Source: an uncultured bacterium | Lineage (GTDB): Bacteria > Chloroflexota > Anaerolineae > J036 > Brachytrichaceae | Assembly: GCA_903921365.1 (NCBI GenBank) | Contig: CAIXPS010000520.1 | Span: forward strand, 1 to 34,601 | DNA length: 34,601 nucleotides | Reading direction: 5' to 3' | Shown: positions 25,646 to 32,749 of the stretch, in pieces | Layout: each line of letters starts with the position of its first letter | Position numbering within the stretch: the stretch's first letter is position 1 | The notes under the pieces: model-generated | The model's database searches: none | Told to the model about the DNA's origin: nothing | The model's input: only the letters and a program-made list of their open reading frames with translations | Position numbers and translations under genes: made by a program

Positions 25646-27145
25646 CTATGCGCCAAAATGGCGCAGCGCAATAGCGCGATGGCGCGCAGCCTCCGCATGG
25701 CGGCCAGTCCGCTGGTAAAGCGCGCTGATGGTGTAGTGAGCCAGTGTTAACGACGGGTCAAGGTACAACGCCTTGCGCAGGCTATCCACTGCCTCAGTGA
25801 GTTCACCCAGTTCGTCGTGCACCAGCCCAAGTAAATAGTGGCTCTCGGCATAGAGCGGGTCCAGTTCAATGGCCTGCTGTGCAAACAGGCGCGCTTCCTG
25901 CAAATGACCGCCGTCCGCCGCGCGCTTTGCCAGGCCGCAACGCGCGTACACACAACGCGGGTTGTGCTGAAGGCACGCTTCCGGGCTGAGTGGCTCGCTA
26001 CGCACATCGGTGTCTGTTGCGGCGAGCGCGGTTGTCATGTTATACGAGCAACTGGCGCAGTCCACGCGCACAGGGATGAGTGCGATTGGTTGCGCGTCGA
26101 CTAATGTTGGTCTGACCACCGGTTCCATAACCGGTATTGGCGCGGCCTCTCCCCTCTCCCCTATTCCTTCTCCCACGCTCCTGCTCTCCTCATCCCTCTC
26201 TCTCCTTCTCTCCTCTTCTCCCTGTCCTTTGCAATAAACCATCGCGTTGCCGATGCGCACCAGTTGGAACTGCGCATAAATGTCCGGGTGGTACTCGCTC
26301 GCGCCGACGATCAGCCATCCGCCCGGCGCCAGGCAACGCTGGAAGCGATTGATCACACGCTGGGTGACATCGATCGGCAAATAGATGATCACATTGCGAC
26401 ACAGGATAAGATCGAGGTCGGCGGTGAAGTTTGTTGTGGAAGGATAGCTGTCCTCGGCCAGGTTGAGGTAGGCGAAGGTGACCATGCGCCGGATAGCGGG
26501 ATTCAGCTCATACAGGTCGCCCTCCTGCGCAGCAGATGCGTCCTGCGCACCAGGCGCGTCATGCGCATACGGCGCAAAATAGGTGTGGCGCAGCGACAAC
26601 TCGGTCTGACGAAATGACCATGGCCGATAACGCGCAACGCGGGCGTGGTGCAGGGCGCGTTTATTCAGGTCAGTCGCCAGCAGCGTGATTTTCCAGCGCT
26701 CAATATCCGGAAGCAATTGATCCAGGAGGATCGCGAGTGTGTAGGCCTCTTCGCCGGTGGAGCAACCGGCGCTCCAGATACGCAGCGCGCGGTCAGCCTG
26801 GTGTGCCGCGATCAGCGCCGGCAGGATGGACGTGCGCAGCGCGTGCATCTGCTCGGTGTCGCGGAAGAAATAGGTCTCAGGGATCGTCAGGAACTGGATC
26901 AGGCGATCCCAGATGGGAGAGTTGGTTTCAGCGGTCTCAAGCGCGTCCAGATATTGGGCAATCATGTCGTGGCTTTGCATCTCCCCGATATAACCATGGT
27001 GGCGGGCCCCATCAAGGCAACCCTCTTCCAGCACGTGAAGGCGTCTGTCGCCGAATGCCAGACCGGTGCGCGCCGCCACGAGCGCACACGCGCGCGCGAG
27101 GTCGTCGATTGAGAAAAGCGTGGTGGGCACGGTGGTGGATGTCAT
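25646..27145 (-). CDS. cheR: CheR methyltransferase with C-terminal TPR repeats (WspC-like)
   Basis: This 499-residue protein methylates receptor glutamates with S-adenosylmethionine. An N-terminal helical domain leads to ETYFFRDTEQMHALRTSILPAL and the SAM site RIWSAGCSTGEEAYTLAILL, then LATDLNKRALHHAR and LILCRNVIIYLP. After residue 310 comes a charged Glu/Arg linker (KGQGEEERRRERDEESRS), a segment with five cysteines (CASC, then C-x6-C-x3-C-type spacing around PRCVYARCG), and TPR repeats (AIELDPLYAESHYLLGLVHDELG; ALYLDPSLTLAHYTISALYQRTG). TPR-bearing CheR proteins are typical of Wsp and other non-flagellar systems and may bind receptors lacking a tether. Three in-frame 18-bp repeat units (26519-26566) add about 14 residues to the methyltransferase domain. 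Confidence 0.93.
   Translation of the reverse strand: MTSTTVPTTLFSIDDLARACALVAARTGLAFGDRRLHVLEEGCLDGARHHGYIGEMQSHDMIAQYLDALETAETNSPIWDRLIQFLTIPETYFFRDTEQMHALRTSILPALIAAHQADRALRIWSAGCSTGEEAYTLAILLDQLLPDIERWKITLLATDLNKRALHHARVARYRPWSFRQTELSLRHTYFAPYAHDAPGAQDASAAQEGDLYELNPAIRRMVTFAYLNLAEDSYPSTTNFTADLDLILCRNVIIYLPIDVTQRVINRFQRCLAPGGWLIVGASEYHPDIYAQFQLVRIGNAMVYCKGQGEEERRRERDEESRSVGEGIGERGEAAPIPVMEPVVRPTLVDAQPIALIPVRVDCASCSYNMTTALAATDTDVRSEPLSPEACLQHNPRCVYARCGLAKRAADGGHLQEARLFAQQAIELDPLYAESHYLLGLVHDELGELTEAVDSLRKALYLDPSLTLAHYTISALYQRTGRHAEAARHRAIALRHFGA
26519..26566 (-). repeat. 18-bp in-frame tandem repeat in cheR
   Basis: Units at 26549-26566, 26531-26548 and a partial one at 26519-26530 (minus strand) encode AHDAPG, AQDASA and AQEG. 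They contain small inverted repeats such as GCGC-CTGGT-GCGC and TGCG-CAGGA-CGCA. The repeats expand a loop after the TYFAPY segment. Confidence 0.82.
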
Positions 27146-27154
27146 GGGTTCCTG

Positions 27155-27697
27155 TTATAGCTTTGCATCCCCCTGGGACTGGGGCAGGCGGCTGTATTCG
27201 GGCGAGGCGAGTAGACGCGCGGGATCAAGCAGAAAAATCACCTTCCCGGCGTGGTGCACCGTGCCAACCATAAAAGGCGAACGCGCCAACGGCAGGTCGG
27301 GCGTCTGGTCGATGGTCAGGTCGAGCACATCGCACACTTCGTCGGCAACCAGGCATATTCGACGCCCCATGATCGACATGATCACCAGGCGGTCGCTGAG
27401 GCTGGGCGCCCGTGCCGGCAACCCAAAGATGCGGCGCACATCCAGCACCGCGGCCAAATGTCCTTCGATATTGATGACGCCATACAGCCCGGCAACCCCG
27501 TCCGGCACGGCGGTGACAGCGGCCATGCGCACGGCGCGTTCAACACTCTCCAACGGCAGCCCATAGGTCTGCCCGTGAACGCGGAACGTGACAAAGCGAT
27601 GTATCAACTCGGCGGTAATGACGCCCTTCTCTGAAGGCCCCATCCCGGAGGGAGGCTCGTACTCACGCAAACTGACCTGTCGATTCAGATTGTCCAT
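27155..27697 (-). CDS. cheW: CheW-like coupling protein (first gene of the chemosensory operon)
   Basis: I choose ATG 27697, preceded on the minus strand by AAGGA; a TTG at 27709 is the only alternative in frame. The 180-residue product is one CheW domain: HRFVTFRVHGQTYGLPLESVERAVRMA, GVAGLYGVINIEGHLAAVLDVRRIFG, ICLVADEVCDVLDL and FMVGTVHHAGKVIFLLDPARLL. It lies 9 bp before the CheR-TPR gene. The pair of CheW proteins flanking CheR-TPR is the same gene order as wspB-wspC-wspD. It may serve one of the two receptors preferentially (inference). Confidence 0.92.
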   Translation of the reverse strand: MDNLNRQVSLREYEPPSGMGPSEKGVITAELIHRFVTFRVHGQTYGLPLESVERAVRMAAVTAVPDGVAGLYGVINIEGHLAAVLDVRRIFGLPARAPSLSDRLVIMSIMGRRICLVADEVCDVLDLTIDQTPDLPLARSPFMVGTVHHAGKVIFLLDPARLLASPEYSRLPQSQGDAKL

Positions 27698-27991
27698 TAT
27701 CCTTGCCAATCACCACACAGCGTCGCTAACCCGATACTCGATGCTGCTAGGAGTGTAATGTAGGCGTGTGTTCCCTGCAAATCCGTTAAATAGCGTATTT
27801 CATAACCAATGGGTGAATATAAACATTGCGGTTTGTGCGACAGAGTTGCAGAATTACGCCATCTTTTTTGCTCGATGACGATTTCCTATTGCGCCACAGC
27901 GTAAACCTTGAGCGCCGTTCCGACATTCGGCGGACCAAGGGCATGTTGGACTCGGTGTCAACATTCATCGGCATATTTATGCGCCCGATAG

Positions 27992-28030
27992 TCAGTGCGC
28001 AGGCGCACTGAGTTTGTTGCTCGGAGCAAC
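27992..28030. repeat. Two adjacent perfect palindromes
   Basis: Bases 27992-28011 form a 9-bp-arm palindrome (TCAGTGCGC, AG, GCGCACTGA). Four bases later 28016-28030 form GTTGCTC-G-GAGCAAC. No T-run follows either, so they are not typical terminators. They could be protein-binding sites or RNA hairpins. Confidence 0.7.
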
Positions 28031-28270
28031 ACTGCGTCGTTGACGTTCGGCGAGGAAATTATAAGATACATATTGTTTGCGCAGTAGCCATCGCGGCACG
28101 ACCACTGGTCAGCACCAAATAGCGCCCGGACGATATCGGGGGCGATCTATCCAAGTGGGGGGGCCGCCGAAGCCTGGTTGATCCAGCACAACGACTTGAT
28201 CGACCAGGGAGTCGACGGAACCACAGCGATCCCTGTCACCCTCCACGATTCGTGCCCGATATCGCCTTGG

Positions 28271-28290
28271 ATTCCCGGTTTCCCGGGAAT
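28271..28290. repeat. REP-like hairpin ATTCCCGG/CCGGGAAT
   Basis: ATTCCCGG and CCGGGAAT surround TTTC, in the context TTGG-hairpin-GACGG. This is the widespread type of short intergenic hairpin seen in many bacterial genomes. It lies 46 bp beyond the stop of the Hint lipoprotein gene and may act as its transcript end, but there is no clear T-run. Confidence 0.65.
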
Positions 28291-28336
28291 GACGGATATC
28301 CGCTCCTCCTCTCCTCTTCTCCTCTTCTCCCCGCTC

Positions 28337-29467
28337 CTACCTGAGCGTGCTTGCCACCAGCACCCCATTCGCCCAGTAGAAGCCAGTCGCACCATCGGGA
28401 AGCAAGTCGTAAGTCGAGCTGAAGGGATATGGTTCACGGTCAGCACCGGTCACACGCGCGCCGTCGAGGAGATCGCCCGGCGCGAGGTCGCCAATGACGC
28501 GCCCATCGGCGGTGGGGTGGCCGGGTGAGGCGCGCAACTCGCGCCCATCGCTCAGCCGCATATGCACGATCTGATGTTCGGCGGGCACAGCGGTGTGTGC
28601 GACCTGTGCGACGGATGCTGCGATGCGTTCACTCCGTTGATTCAGCGTCCACACCTGCATCCCAACCCGGATGTCTTGAACCGATACCGGCCCATCCGGC
28701 GTGTCGATGCGCGTGCCGAGTGACAGACAGAGCGGGCATACCAGCGGCACACTGCGCTGTTTGACGATGGTGATGCTTCCCTGGGGTGTGATCGTGCCAT
28801 CGGTCTGTTGCCCGATTTCTACCGTGCCTGAACCACGTTGCGATACGCGCACACTGAACTGGTATGCGTTATCTGCCGGGGTGAGTGTGACTGCGCTAAG
28901 CAGCTTGTGTTCGCGGTAGATCAGCAACCCCTGCGCAGGCGTGAGCGAGGCATTGGTCAGCCCGAGATGCGCCAGGATGCTGTTGTACTCGTCTGCACTT
29001 TTACTTACCGATGCCAGCCACTTCTCAGCAGACGCCTCTTCGCTGCCGCGTGCCACCGGATAAATGTCGCTGTCGCAAAAGAAAACGGGCGGAGCCCCGA
29101 CGCGTCCAAAACGGGCGATGATCAGGTAGCGCAACTGCGTCTGCGTCAGGCTGGCGGTGGATGTGGCCGGCGCAGTTGGCGGCACTGCGCTCGCTTTAGT
29201 GGATGGGATCGCCGATGGATTCACGACGGTATCAGCAGTCGGACGCGCTGGTGGCTGCGCGGTTGCGTTTGCAGTCAGACGCGATGTGGGTTGCGCGATC
29301 CGTGTGCCTGGTGTGGCGAAGATCAACGGTGTGGTCGTGACTGGACTGCTTGGCGTTGTCGGTAGCGGCCACACGCTCGTCGGACTGATATCCGGCAGCA
29401 TAGTGCAACCCGCTGTGCAGAACAGCGCCAAGCCAAGTAAAAGAAGGAAGGACAACTTACGGTTCAT
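28337..29467 (-). CDS. Lipoprotein with C-terminal Hint (hedgehog/intein-type) domain
   Basis: I choose ATG 29467, whose product begins MNRKLSFLLLLGLALF and ends its signal with the lipobox TAGC; the frame upstream shows no signal. The protein is 376 residues. Residues 25-100 are a Pro/Thr/Ala-rich linker. A mixed domain (about 105-245) follows. The last 130 residues form a Hint fold: Cys247 in CLSLGTRIDTPDGPVSVQDI, VGMQVWTLN, LSDGRELRASPGHPTADGR with the B-block His317, LAPGDLLDGA, and the end ATGFYWANGVLVAST. Hint domains cleave or rearrange peptide bonds through the first Cys. There is no C-terminal His-Asn and extein, so N-terminal cleavage, cross-linking or a non-catalytic role are all possible. 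It would be exposed on the cell surface. Confidence 0.82.
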   Translation of the reverse strand: MNRKLSFLLLLGLALFCTAGCTMLPDISPTSVWPLPTTPSSPVTTTPLIFATPGTRIAQPTSRLTANATAQPPARPTADTVVNPSAIPSTKASAVPPTAPATSTASLTQTQLRYLIIARFGRVGAPPVFFCDSDIYPVARGSEEASAEKWLASVSKSADEYNSILAHLGLTNASLTPAQGLLIYREHKLLSAVTLTPADNAYQFSVRVSQRGSGTVEIGQQTDGTITPQGSITIVKQRSVPLVCPLCLSLGTRIDTPDGPVSVQDIRVGMQVWTLNQRSERIAASVAQVAHTAVPAEHQIVHMRLSDGRELRASPGHPTADGRVIGDLAPGDLLDGARVTGADREPYPFSSTYDLLPDGATGFYWANGVLVASTLR

Positions 29468-29591
29468 GGCACGCTTAAATTCCAAACCCTTGTGAGGGGA
29501 TGATACTTCAGAAACGTGAGAATAACCCGCCTGTGACCAGGCGCGCATCATGCACCAGCACGTCAGCAACCCTTTCCAGCATACGCTTAAA

Positions 29592-29640
29592 GGCAGCGCC
29601 ACTACCTGTTTTTATATATAAAACAGGCAGTAGCACTGCC
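29592..29640. promoter_or_regulatory. 49-bp hairpin upstream of the ATPase promoter
   Basis: Two 21-nt arms (29592-29612 and 29620-29640) around TATATAT pair at 18 of 21 positions; the inner eight, CCTGTTTT and AAAACAGG, are perfect. The three differences are transitions, some compatible with G-U pairing. It ends 6 bp before the -35 box of the following ATPase gene. It may be an operator; a short T-run after it leaves a terminator role open, although no plus-strand gene lies upstream. Confidence 0.65.
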
Positions 29641-29646
29641 CTCTTT

Positions 29647-29675
29647 TTGACAAATCGACATCCTTTACTTATACT
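29647..29675 (+). promoter_or_regulatory. Near-consensus sigma-70-type promoter, leaderless
   Basis: TTGACA (29647-29652), a 17-nt spacer and TATACT (29670-29675) match the housekeeping consensus at 11 of 12 positions. Only six bases separate the -10 box from ATG 29682, so the transcript should begin at or next to the start codon. Confidence 0.8.
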
Positions 29676-29681
29676 GAGTGC

Positions 29682-30809
29682 ATGTATACGCGATACTGTG
29701 AGCCACTGGATGCGCGCATGATGCCCAATAAGGTGCTTGTGATCTACGGGGCGCGCCGAGTCGGTAAGACCACTTTATTGCGCCAGTATCTCAACCAGAC
29801 CGCTTTCAAATACAAGCTCGACTCCGGGGATAACATACGGACTCAACAGATTCTTAGCTCCCAGGATTTTGGACAGATACTTTCTTATGTTGAAGGTTAT
29901 GACCTGCTGGCAATCGATGAGGCTCAGAACATACCGAATATAGGTATAGCTTTGAAAATCATTGTTGACCAGGCGCCAGGCATACGAGTCATCGTGACTG
30001 GGTCATCCTCGTTTGAACTTGCCGGCCAGGTGGGCGAACCGTTGACTGGGCGCAAAATGACCCTGAACTTGTATCCAATGGCGCAATCTGAGCTTTTATC
30101 CGTTTACAACAGGTTCGAACTGCGCGAGAATCTGGCCGATTTCCTGATCTATGGCAGTTATCCCGAAGTGCTTCAGGCGACTACGCACAACGCCCGCATC
30201 GAGATATTGACTGAGATTGCCAACGCCTACTTGTTAAAAGACGTTCTGGCGCTGGACCGGATTAAAAGCTCCCGCACGTTGCTGGATTTATTGAAGCTGC
30301 TTGCTTTCCAGGTTGGGAGTGAGGTGGTGCTTACGGAGTTGGCTACCCAACTGGGGATCAACGTGAAAACCGTTCATCGTTATCTCGACATCCTGGAAAA
30401 GGCTTTCGTTATTTATCGGTTGGGTGGGTTCAGCCGGAATCTACGCAAGGAAGTCACTAATAAATCGAAATACTATTTTGTCGATAACGGCATTCGGAAT
30501 GCCCTCATCGCCCAGTTTAACGGCGTCGACCAGAGAAACGATCTGGGGGCGCTCTGGGAGAACTTCATGGTGACGGAAAGGCAGAAGTATCGGTCATATC
30601 TCCCGCTACATGCGAACGTTTATTTCTGGCGCACCTACCAGCAACAGGAAATCGATCTTATCGAAGAGCACAGTGGGAGGCTGGCGGGGTATGAGTTTAA
30701 GTGGTCAGCCAGTAAGGGAAGTCGCCCGCCGGCTGGCTGGATGGAGACCTATGAAAACGCGGAGTATCAGGTAATCAACCCGGATAATTATCTGGAGTTC
30801 ATCCTGTGA
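29682..30809 (+). CDS. COG1373-type AAA ATPase with C-terminal DUF4143 domain
   Basis: This 375-residue protein is a second member of the AAA_14/DUF4143 family. It has Walker A VLVIYGARRVGKTTLL, Walker B DLLAIDEAQNI, a sensor-like VIVTGSSSFEL, and the segment GSYPEVLQATTH found in the family. A winged helix (LTELATQLGINVKTVHRYLDIL) follows, and the C-terminal nuclease-like fold ends with QQEIDLIEEHSGRLAGYEFKWS. Cellular function is unknown. Its AT-richer upstream region, strong leaderless promoter and position between unrelated genes suggest lateral acquisition. It converges on the GT2 gene with an 18-bp gap. Confidence 0.87.
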   Translation: MYTRYCEPLDARMMPNKVLVIYGARRVGKTTLLRQYLNQTAFKYKLDSGDNIRTQQILSSQDFGQILSYVEGYDLLAIDEAQNIPNIGIALKIIVDQAPGIRVIVTGSSSFELAGQVGEPLTGRKMTLNLYPMAQSELLSVYNRFELRENLADFLIYGSYPEVLQATTHNARIEILTEIANAYLLKDVLALDRIKSSRTLLDLLKLLAFQVGSEVVLTELATQLGINVKTVHRYLDILEKAFVIYRLGGFSRNLRKEVTNKSKYYFVDNGIRNALIAQFNGVDQRNDLGALWENFMVTERQKYRSYLPLHANVYFWRTYQQQEIDLIEEHSGRLAGYEFKWSASKGSRPPAGWMETYENAEYQVINPDNYLEFIL

Positions 30810-30827
30810 TTTCAATCGTGGGTTTTG

Positions 30828-31841
30828 CTACCGATCCAGCAACGCTTCCAATTCCGCCCCGCTGATGGTGCGTGTTTTCTGCACGGCGCTCCGGCGCATC
30901 AACATGCGTGGGATGCCCGCGATCCCGGCCAACTGCCCCTTCAACCGCATGCGGGCGGCCTGCCCGCGCCAAGCGCGCGCCGCAGATATGGTGATGTCGA
31001 GCTGTGACTTTAGAATAGCCCAGGCGTGCCTGCGCCAGATGTCGCAGGGCACGTCCTTCACCAGCAGCCAGATGAAGTTGCGCCCATCGTAGTAGCTGTT
31101 CAGGATGCCGCCGCCGGTCGCGCTGACCTTGTGGTACACGATGGCCGTGTGCGCGAAGGCACACTTGTACCCGGCCAGTTGCGCCCGCCACGACAGATCG
31201 ACATCCTCGCACGAAAACGCGAAGGTCTCATCCAGCAATCCGACAGCGTCAAGCATCGCGCGCCGGTAGACCGATGCCGCGCCACACGCGCCAAACACGT
31301 AGTCACTGTCGAATTGGCCGGCGTCCACCTGCCACACGCCACGGTTTCCCGGCACGCCCCGCGCGCTGTAGAAGTCGCCGGCGGAATGCAGCTTGTCGCG
31401 CTGGTCAAACAGGCGCAGCTTGCTGGCGACAAAACCGGCATCAGGGTGCGAGTCAAACGTCCTTGCGACATTGGCGAGCCAGTTCGGGTCGGCTTCGGTG
31501 TCGTTGTTGAGCAATGCCACGTACTCGCCGCATGATGCGCGCATGCCCACGTTGCATGCGCCGGCAAACAGGCGGTTGTGCGGCAAGCGGATAGTGTTCA
31601 CCTCTGGATAGTCGCGTTCGACGATCTGCAGCGTGTCGTCGCTGGACGCGTTATCAACCAGGATGATCTCGTAGGGCGGGAGAGTCTGGCGGCGCAACGC
31701 GCCGATGCACGCAGCCAGATGGCGCGCGCCGTTCCATGTCGGGATGACGATCGAGATGAGCGCGCGCGGTATGGGTGTGACAGATGTGGGTGGGTTTGGC
31801 TGCATATTGCTCGCAGATGATTGTGGGCTTGGTGAAGTCAT
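30828..31841 (-). CDS. Glycosyltransferase family 2 (rhamnosyltransferase-like)
   Basis: The 337-residue product (from ATG 31841) has a GT-A domain: ALISIVIPTWNGARHLAACI, EIILVDNASSDDTL, then NRLFAGACNVGMRASCGEYV, the DxD-like NNDTEAD, VFGACGAASVYRRAMLDAVG and the acceptor-site EDVDLSWRAQLAGY. This is the pattern of GT2 rhamnosyl- and glucosyltransferases of surface polysaccharides. No membrane helix is obvious apart from a basic C-terminal segment. Start choice is uncertain: ATG 31889 and a later Met are in frame, and none has a clear ribosome-binding site. It is divergent from the sigma factor gene and separate from the main EPS cluster. Confidence 0.85.
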   Translation of the reverse strand: MTSPSPQSSASNMQPNPPTSVTPIPRALISIVIPTWNGARHLAACIGALRRQTLPPYEIILVDNASSDDTLQIVERDYPEVNTIRLPHNRLFAGACNVGMRASCGEYVALLNNDTEADPNWLANVARTFDSHPDAGFVASKLRLFDQRDKLHSAGDFYSARGVPGNRGVWQVDAGQFDSDYVFGACGAASVYRRAMLDAVGLLDETFAFSCEDVDLSWRAQLAGYKCAFAHTAIVYHKVSATGGGILNSYYDGRNFIWLLVKDVPCDIWRRHAWAILKSQLDITISAARAWRGQAARMRLKGQLAGIAGIPRMLMRRSAVQKTRTISGAELEALLDR

Positions 31842-31847
31842 TATAAT
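31842..31847 (+). promoter_or_regulatory. Candidate -10 box (TATAAT) for the sigma factor gene
   Basis: A perfect TATAAT lies 40 bp upstream of ATG 31888 in the gap between divergent genes. No good -35 is seen at 16-18 bp; TTGTGG lies at a 15-bp spacing. The box overlaps the presumed GT2 start on the other strand. Confidence 0.4.
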
Positions 31848-31887
31848 TCGCTCGCGGAACCTGACGGCAGGTCTGGTGTTAGAAAGC

Positions 31888-32523
31888 ATGAATCAAATTG
31901 AACGCGGTGAAATCGATGAGGCGCTCGACGAAGACGTGAGCGCGGCGTCGCAGAATGGAATATACAAGAGCGAGGACGACCAATCCCTGGCGCGAACCGC
32001 GCGGGAGGATCAGGCCGCGTTTGGCGAGTTGTACGAACGTCATATCACAGCGATCTATCGGTATGTCTACTATCGCTGTGGCAATGTCGAGGACGCCGAG
32101 GATTTGACGGCGCGCGTGTTTATGCGCGCGTTGAAACATGTCCGTCATTACGACGATCGCGGCGTGCCGTTTACGGCATGGCTGTATCGCATTGCGCACA
32201 ATGTCGTGGCGAACTATCACCGCGACAACAGCCGGCACCCCTCTATCCCGCTGGATGAGGTGGAATTGCATGGCGCGCACTCGGATGATTCCGACATACA
32301 CATCGACAGTCAACGCGACCGTGAACGCCTGCTCCTGGCGATGCGCACACTGCCCGAGGAACGGCAGCAGTTGGTGGTGTTGAAATTCGTGGAGCAGTTA
32401 CAGAACGCGGAGATTGGCCAGATCATGAAGCGCAGCGAGGGGGCGATCAAGTCGCTTTACCATCGCACGCTGGTGCAATTGCGCGAAGCGCTGGATAAAC
32501 TGGATGAGATCAAAACTGACTGA
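31888..32523 (+). CDS. ECF-type RNA polymerase sigma factor
   Basis: The 211-residue product from ATG 31888 (the frame upstream overlaps the divergent gene) has an acidic N-terminal extension of about 45 residues. Region 2 follows (AFGELYERHITAIYRYVYYRCGNVEDAEDLTARVFMRAL, then FTAWLYRIAHNVVANYHR), then a linker and region 4 (LPEERQQLVVLKFVEQLQNAEIGQIM, GAIKSLYHRTLVQLREAL). There is no sigma-1 or sigma-3 region, so it belongs to the group IV/ECF class and would direct polymerase to a dedicated regulon. The next gene, overlapping by 20 bp, encodes a small membrane protein that could be its anti-sigma factor. Confidence 0.9.
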   Translation: MNQIERGEIDEALDEDVSAASQNGIYKSEDDQSLARTAREDQAAFGELYERHITAIYRYVYYRCGNVEDAEDLTARVFMRALKHVRHYDDRGVPFTAWLYRIAHNVVANYHRDNSRHPSIPLDEVELHGAHSDDSDIHIDSQRDRERLLLAMRTLPEERQQLVVLKFVEQLQNAEIGQIMKRSEGAIKSLYHRTLVQLREALDKLDEIKTD

Positions 32524-32749
32524 TGATGATGTCTTGTGGCTTGAAAACCACTTGAGCACCGCCCTGGCGCCGATTGAGCCGCGCCCCGCATTTGTCCACG
32601 ACGCCAAAGAAGCGCTGTTCAACGGATCGCGCGACGAGACGTTTGATCCGCGCACCGCCGCCACCCCGCTGCTGTCGCTCGCGATGCTCACGCTCGGGTT
32701 GACGCTCTTCTTCGCCACAGTCTATCGCCGCTGGCGGCGCTGGCTATAG
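32504..32749 (+). CDS. Small single-pass membrane protein, candidate anti-sigma partner
   Basis: This 81-residue protein starts at ATG 32504 inside the end of the sigma factor gene. It has an acidic N-terminal half (LTDDDVLWLENHLSTALAPIEPRPAFVHDAKEALF) and one membrane helix near residues 55-72 (LLSLAMLTLGLTLFFATVY) followed by basic RRWRRWL, which predicts a cytoplasmic C-terminus. It is too short for a known zinc-binding anti-sigma domain and lacks His-Cys-Cys motifs. The 20-bp overlap suggests translational coupling with the sigma factor, so a regulatory partner is a reasonable inference. Its end overlaps the convergent Nudix gene by 6 bp. Confidence 0.65.
   Translation: MRSKLTDDDVLWLENHLSTALAPIEPRPAFVHDAKEALFNGSRDETFDPRTAATPLLSLAMLTLGLTLFFATVYRRWRRWL

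Larger units (their letters stand above)
27698..28336. other. 0.64-kb intergenic region upstream of the chemosensory operon
   Basis: No convincing gene is seen on either strand; short open frames here lack family features and ribosome-binding sites. The region should hold the promoter of the chemosensory operon (minus strand), for which only a weak candidate is visible: TTGCAG and TACACT spaced by 17 nt, near 27740-27780. It also holds two adjacent perfect palindromes (27992-28030), a run of seven G (28157-28163), an ATTCCCGG hairpin (28271-28290) and a pyrimidine-rich tract (about 28301-28335). Confidence 0.6.

Noticed and set aside
27786-28011. Opposed 61-62 codon frames in the intergenic region
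   Set aside because: Neither has a ribosome-binding site, family similarity or neighbouring context, and they overlap each other.
29592-29648. Rho-independent terminator
   Set aside because: The stem is followed by CTCTTTTT, but no plus-strand gene ends upstream and the T-run runs into a near-consensus promoter, so an operator role fits better.
29500-29721. 73-codon frame upstream of the second ATPase
   Set aside because: It runs through the hairpin and promoter and has no coding features.
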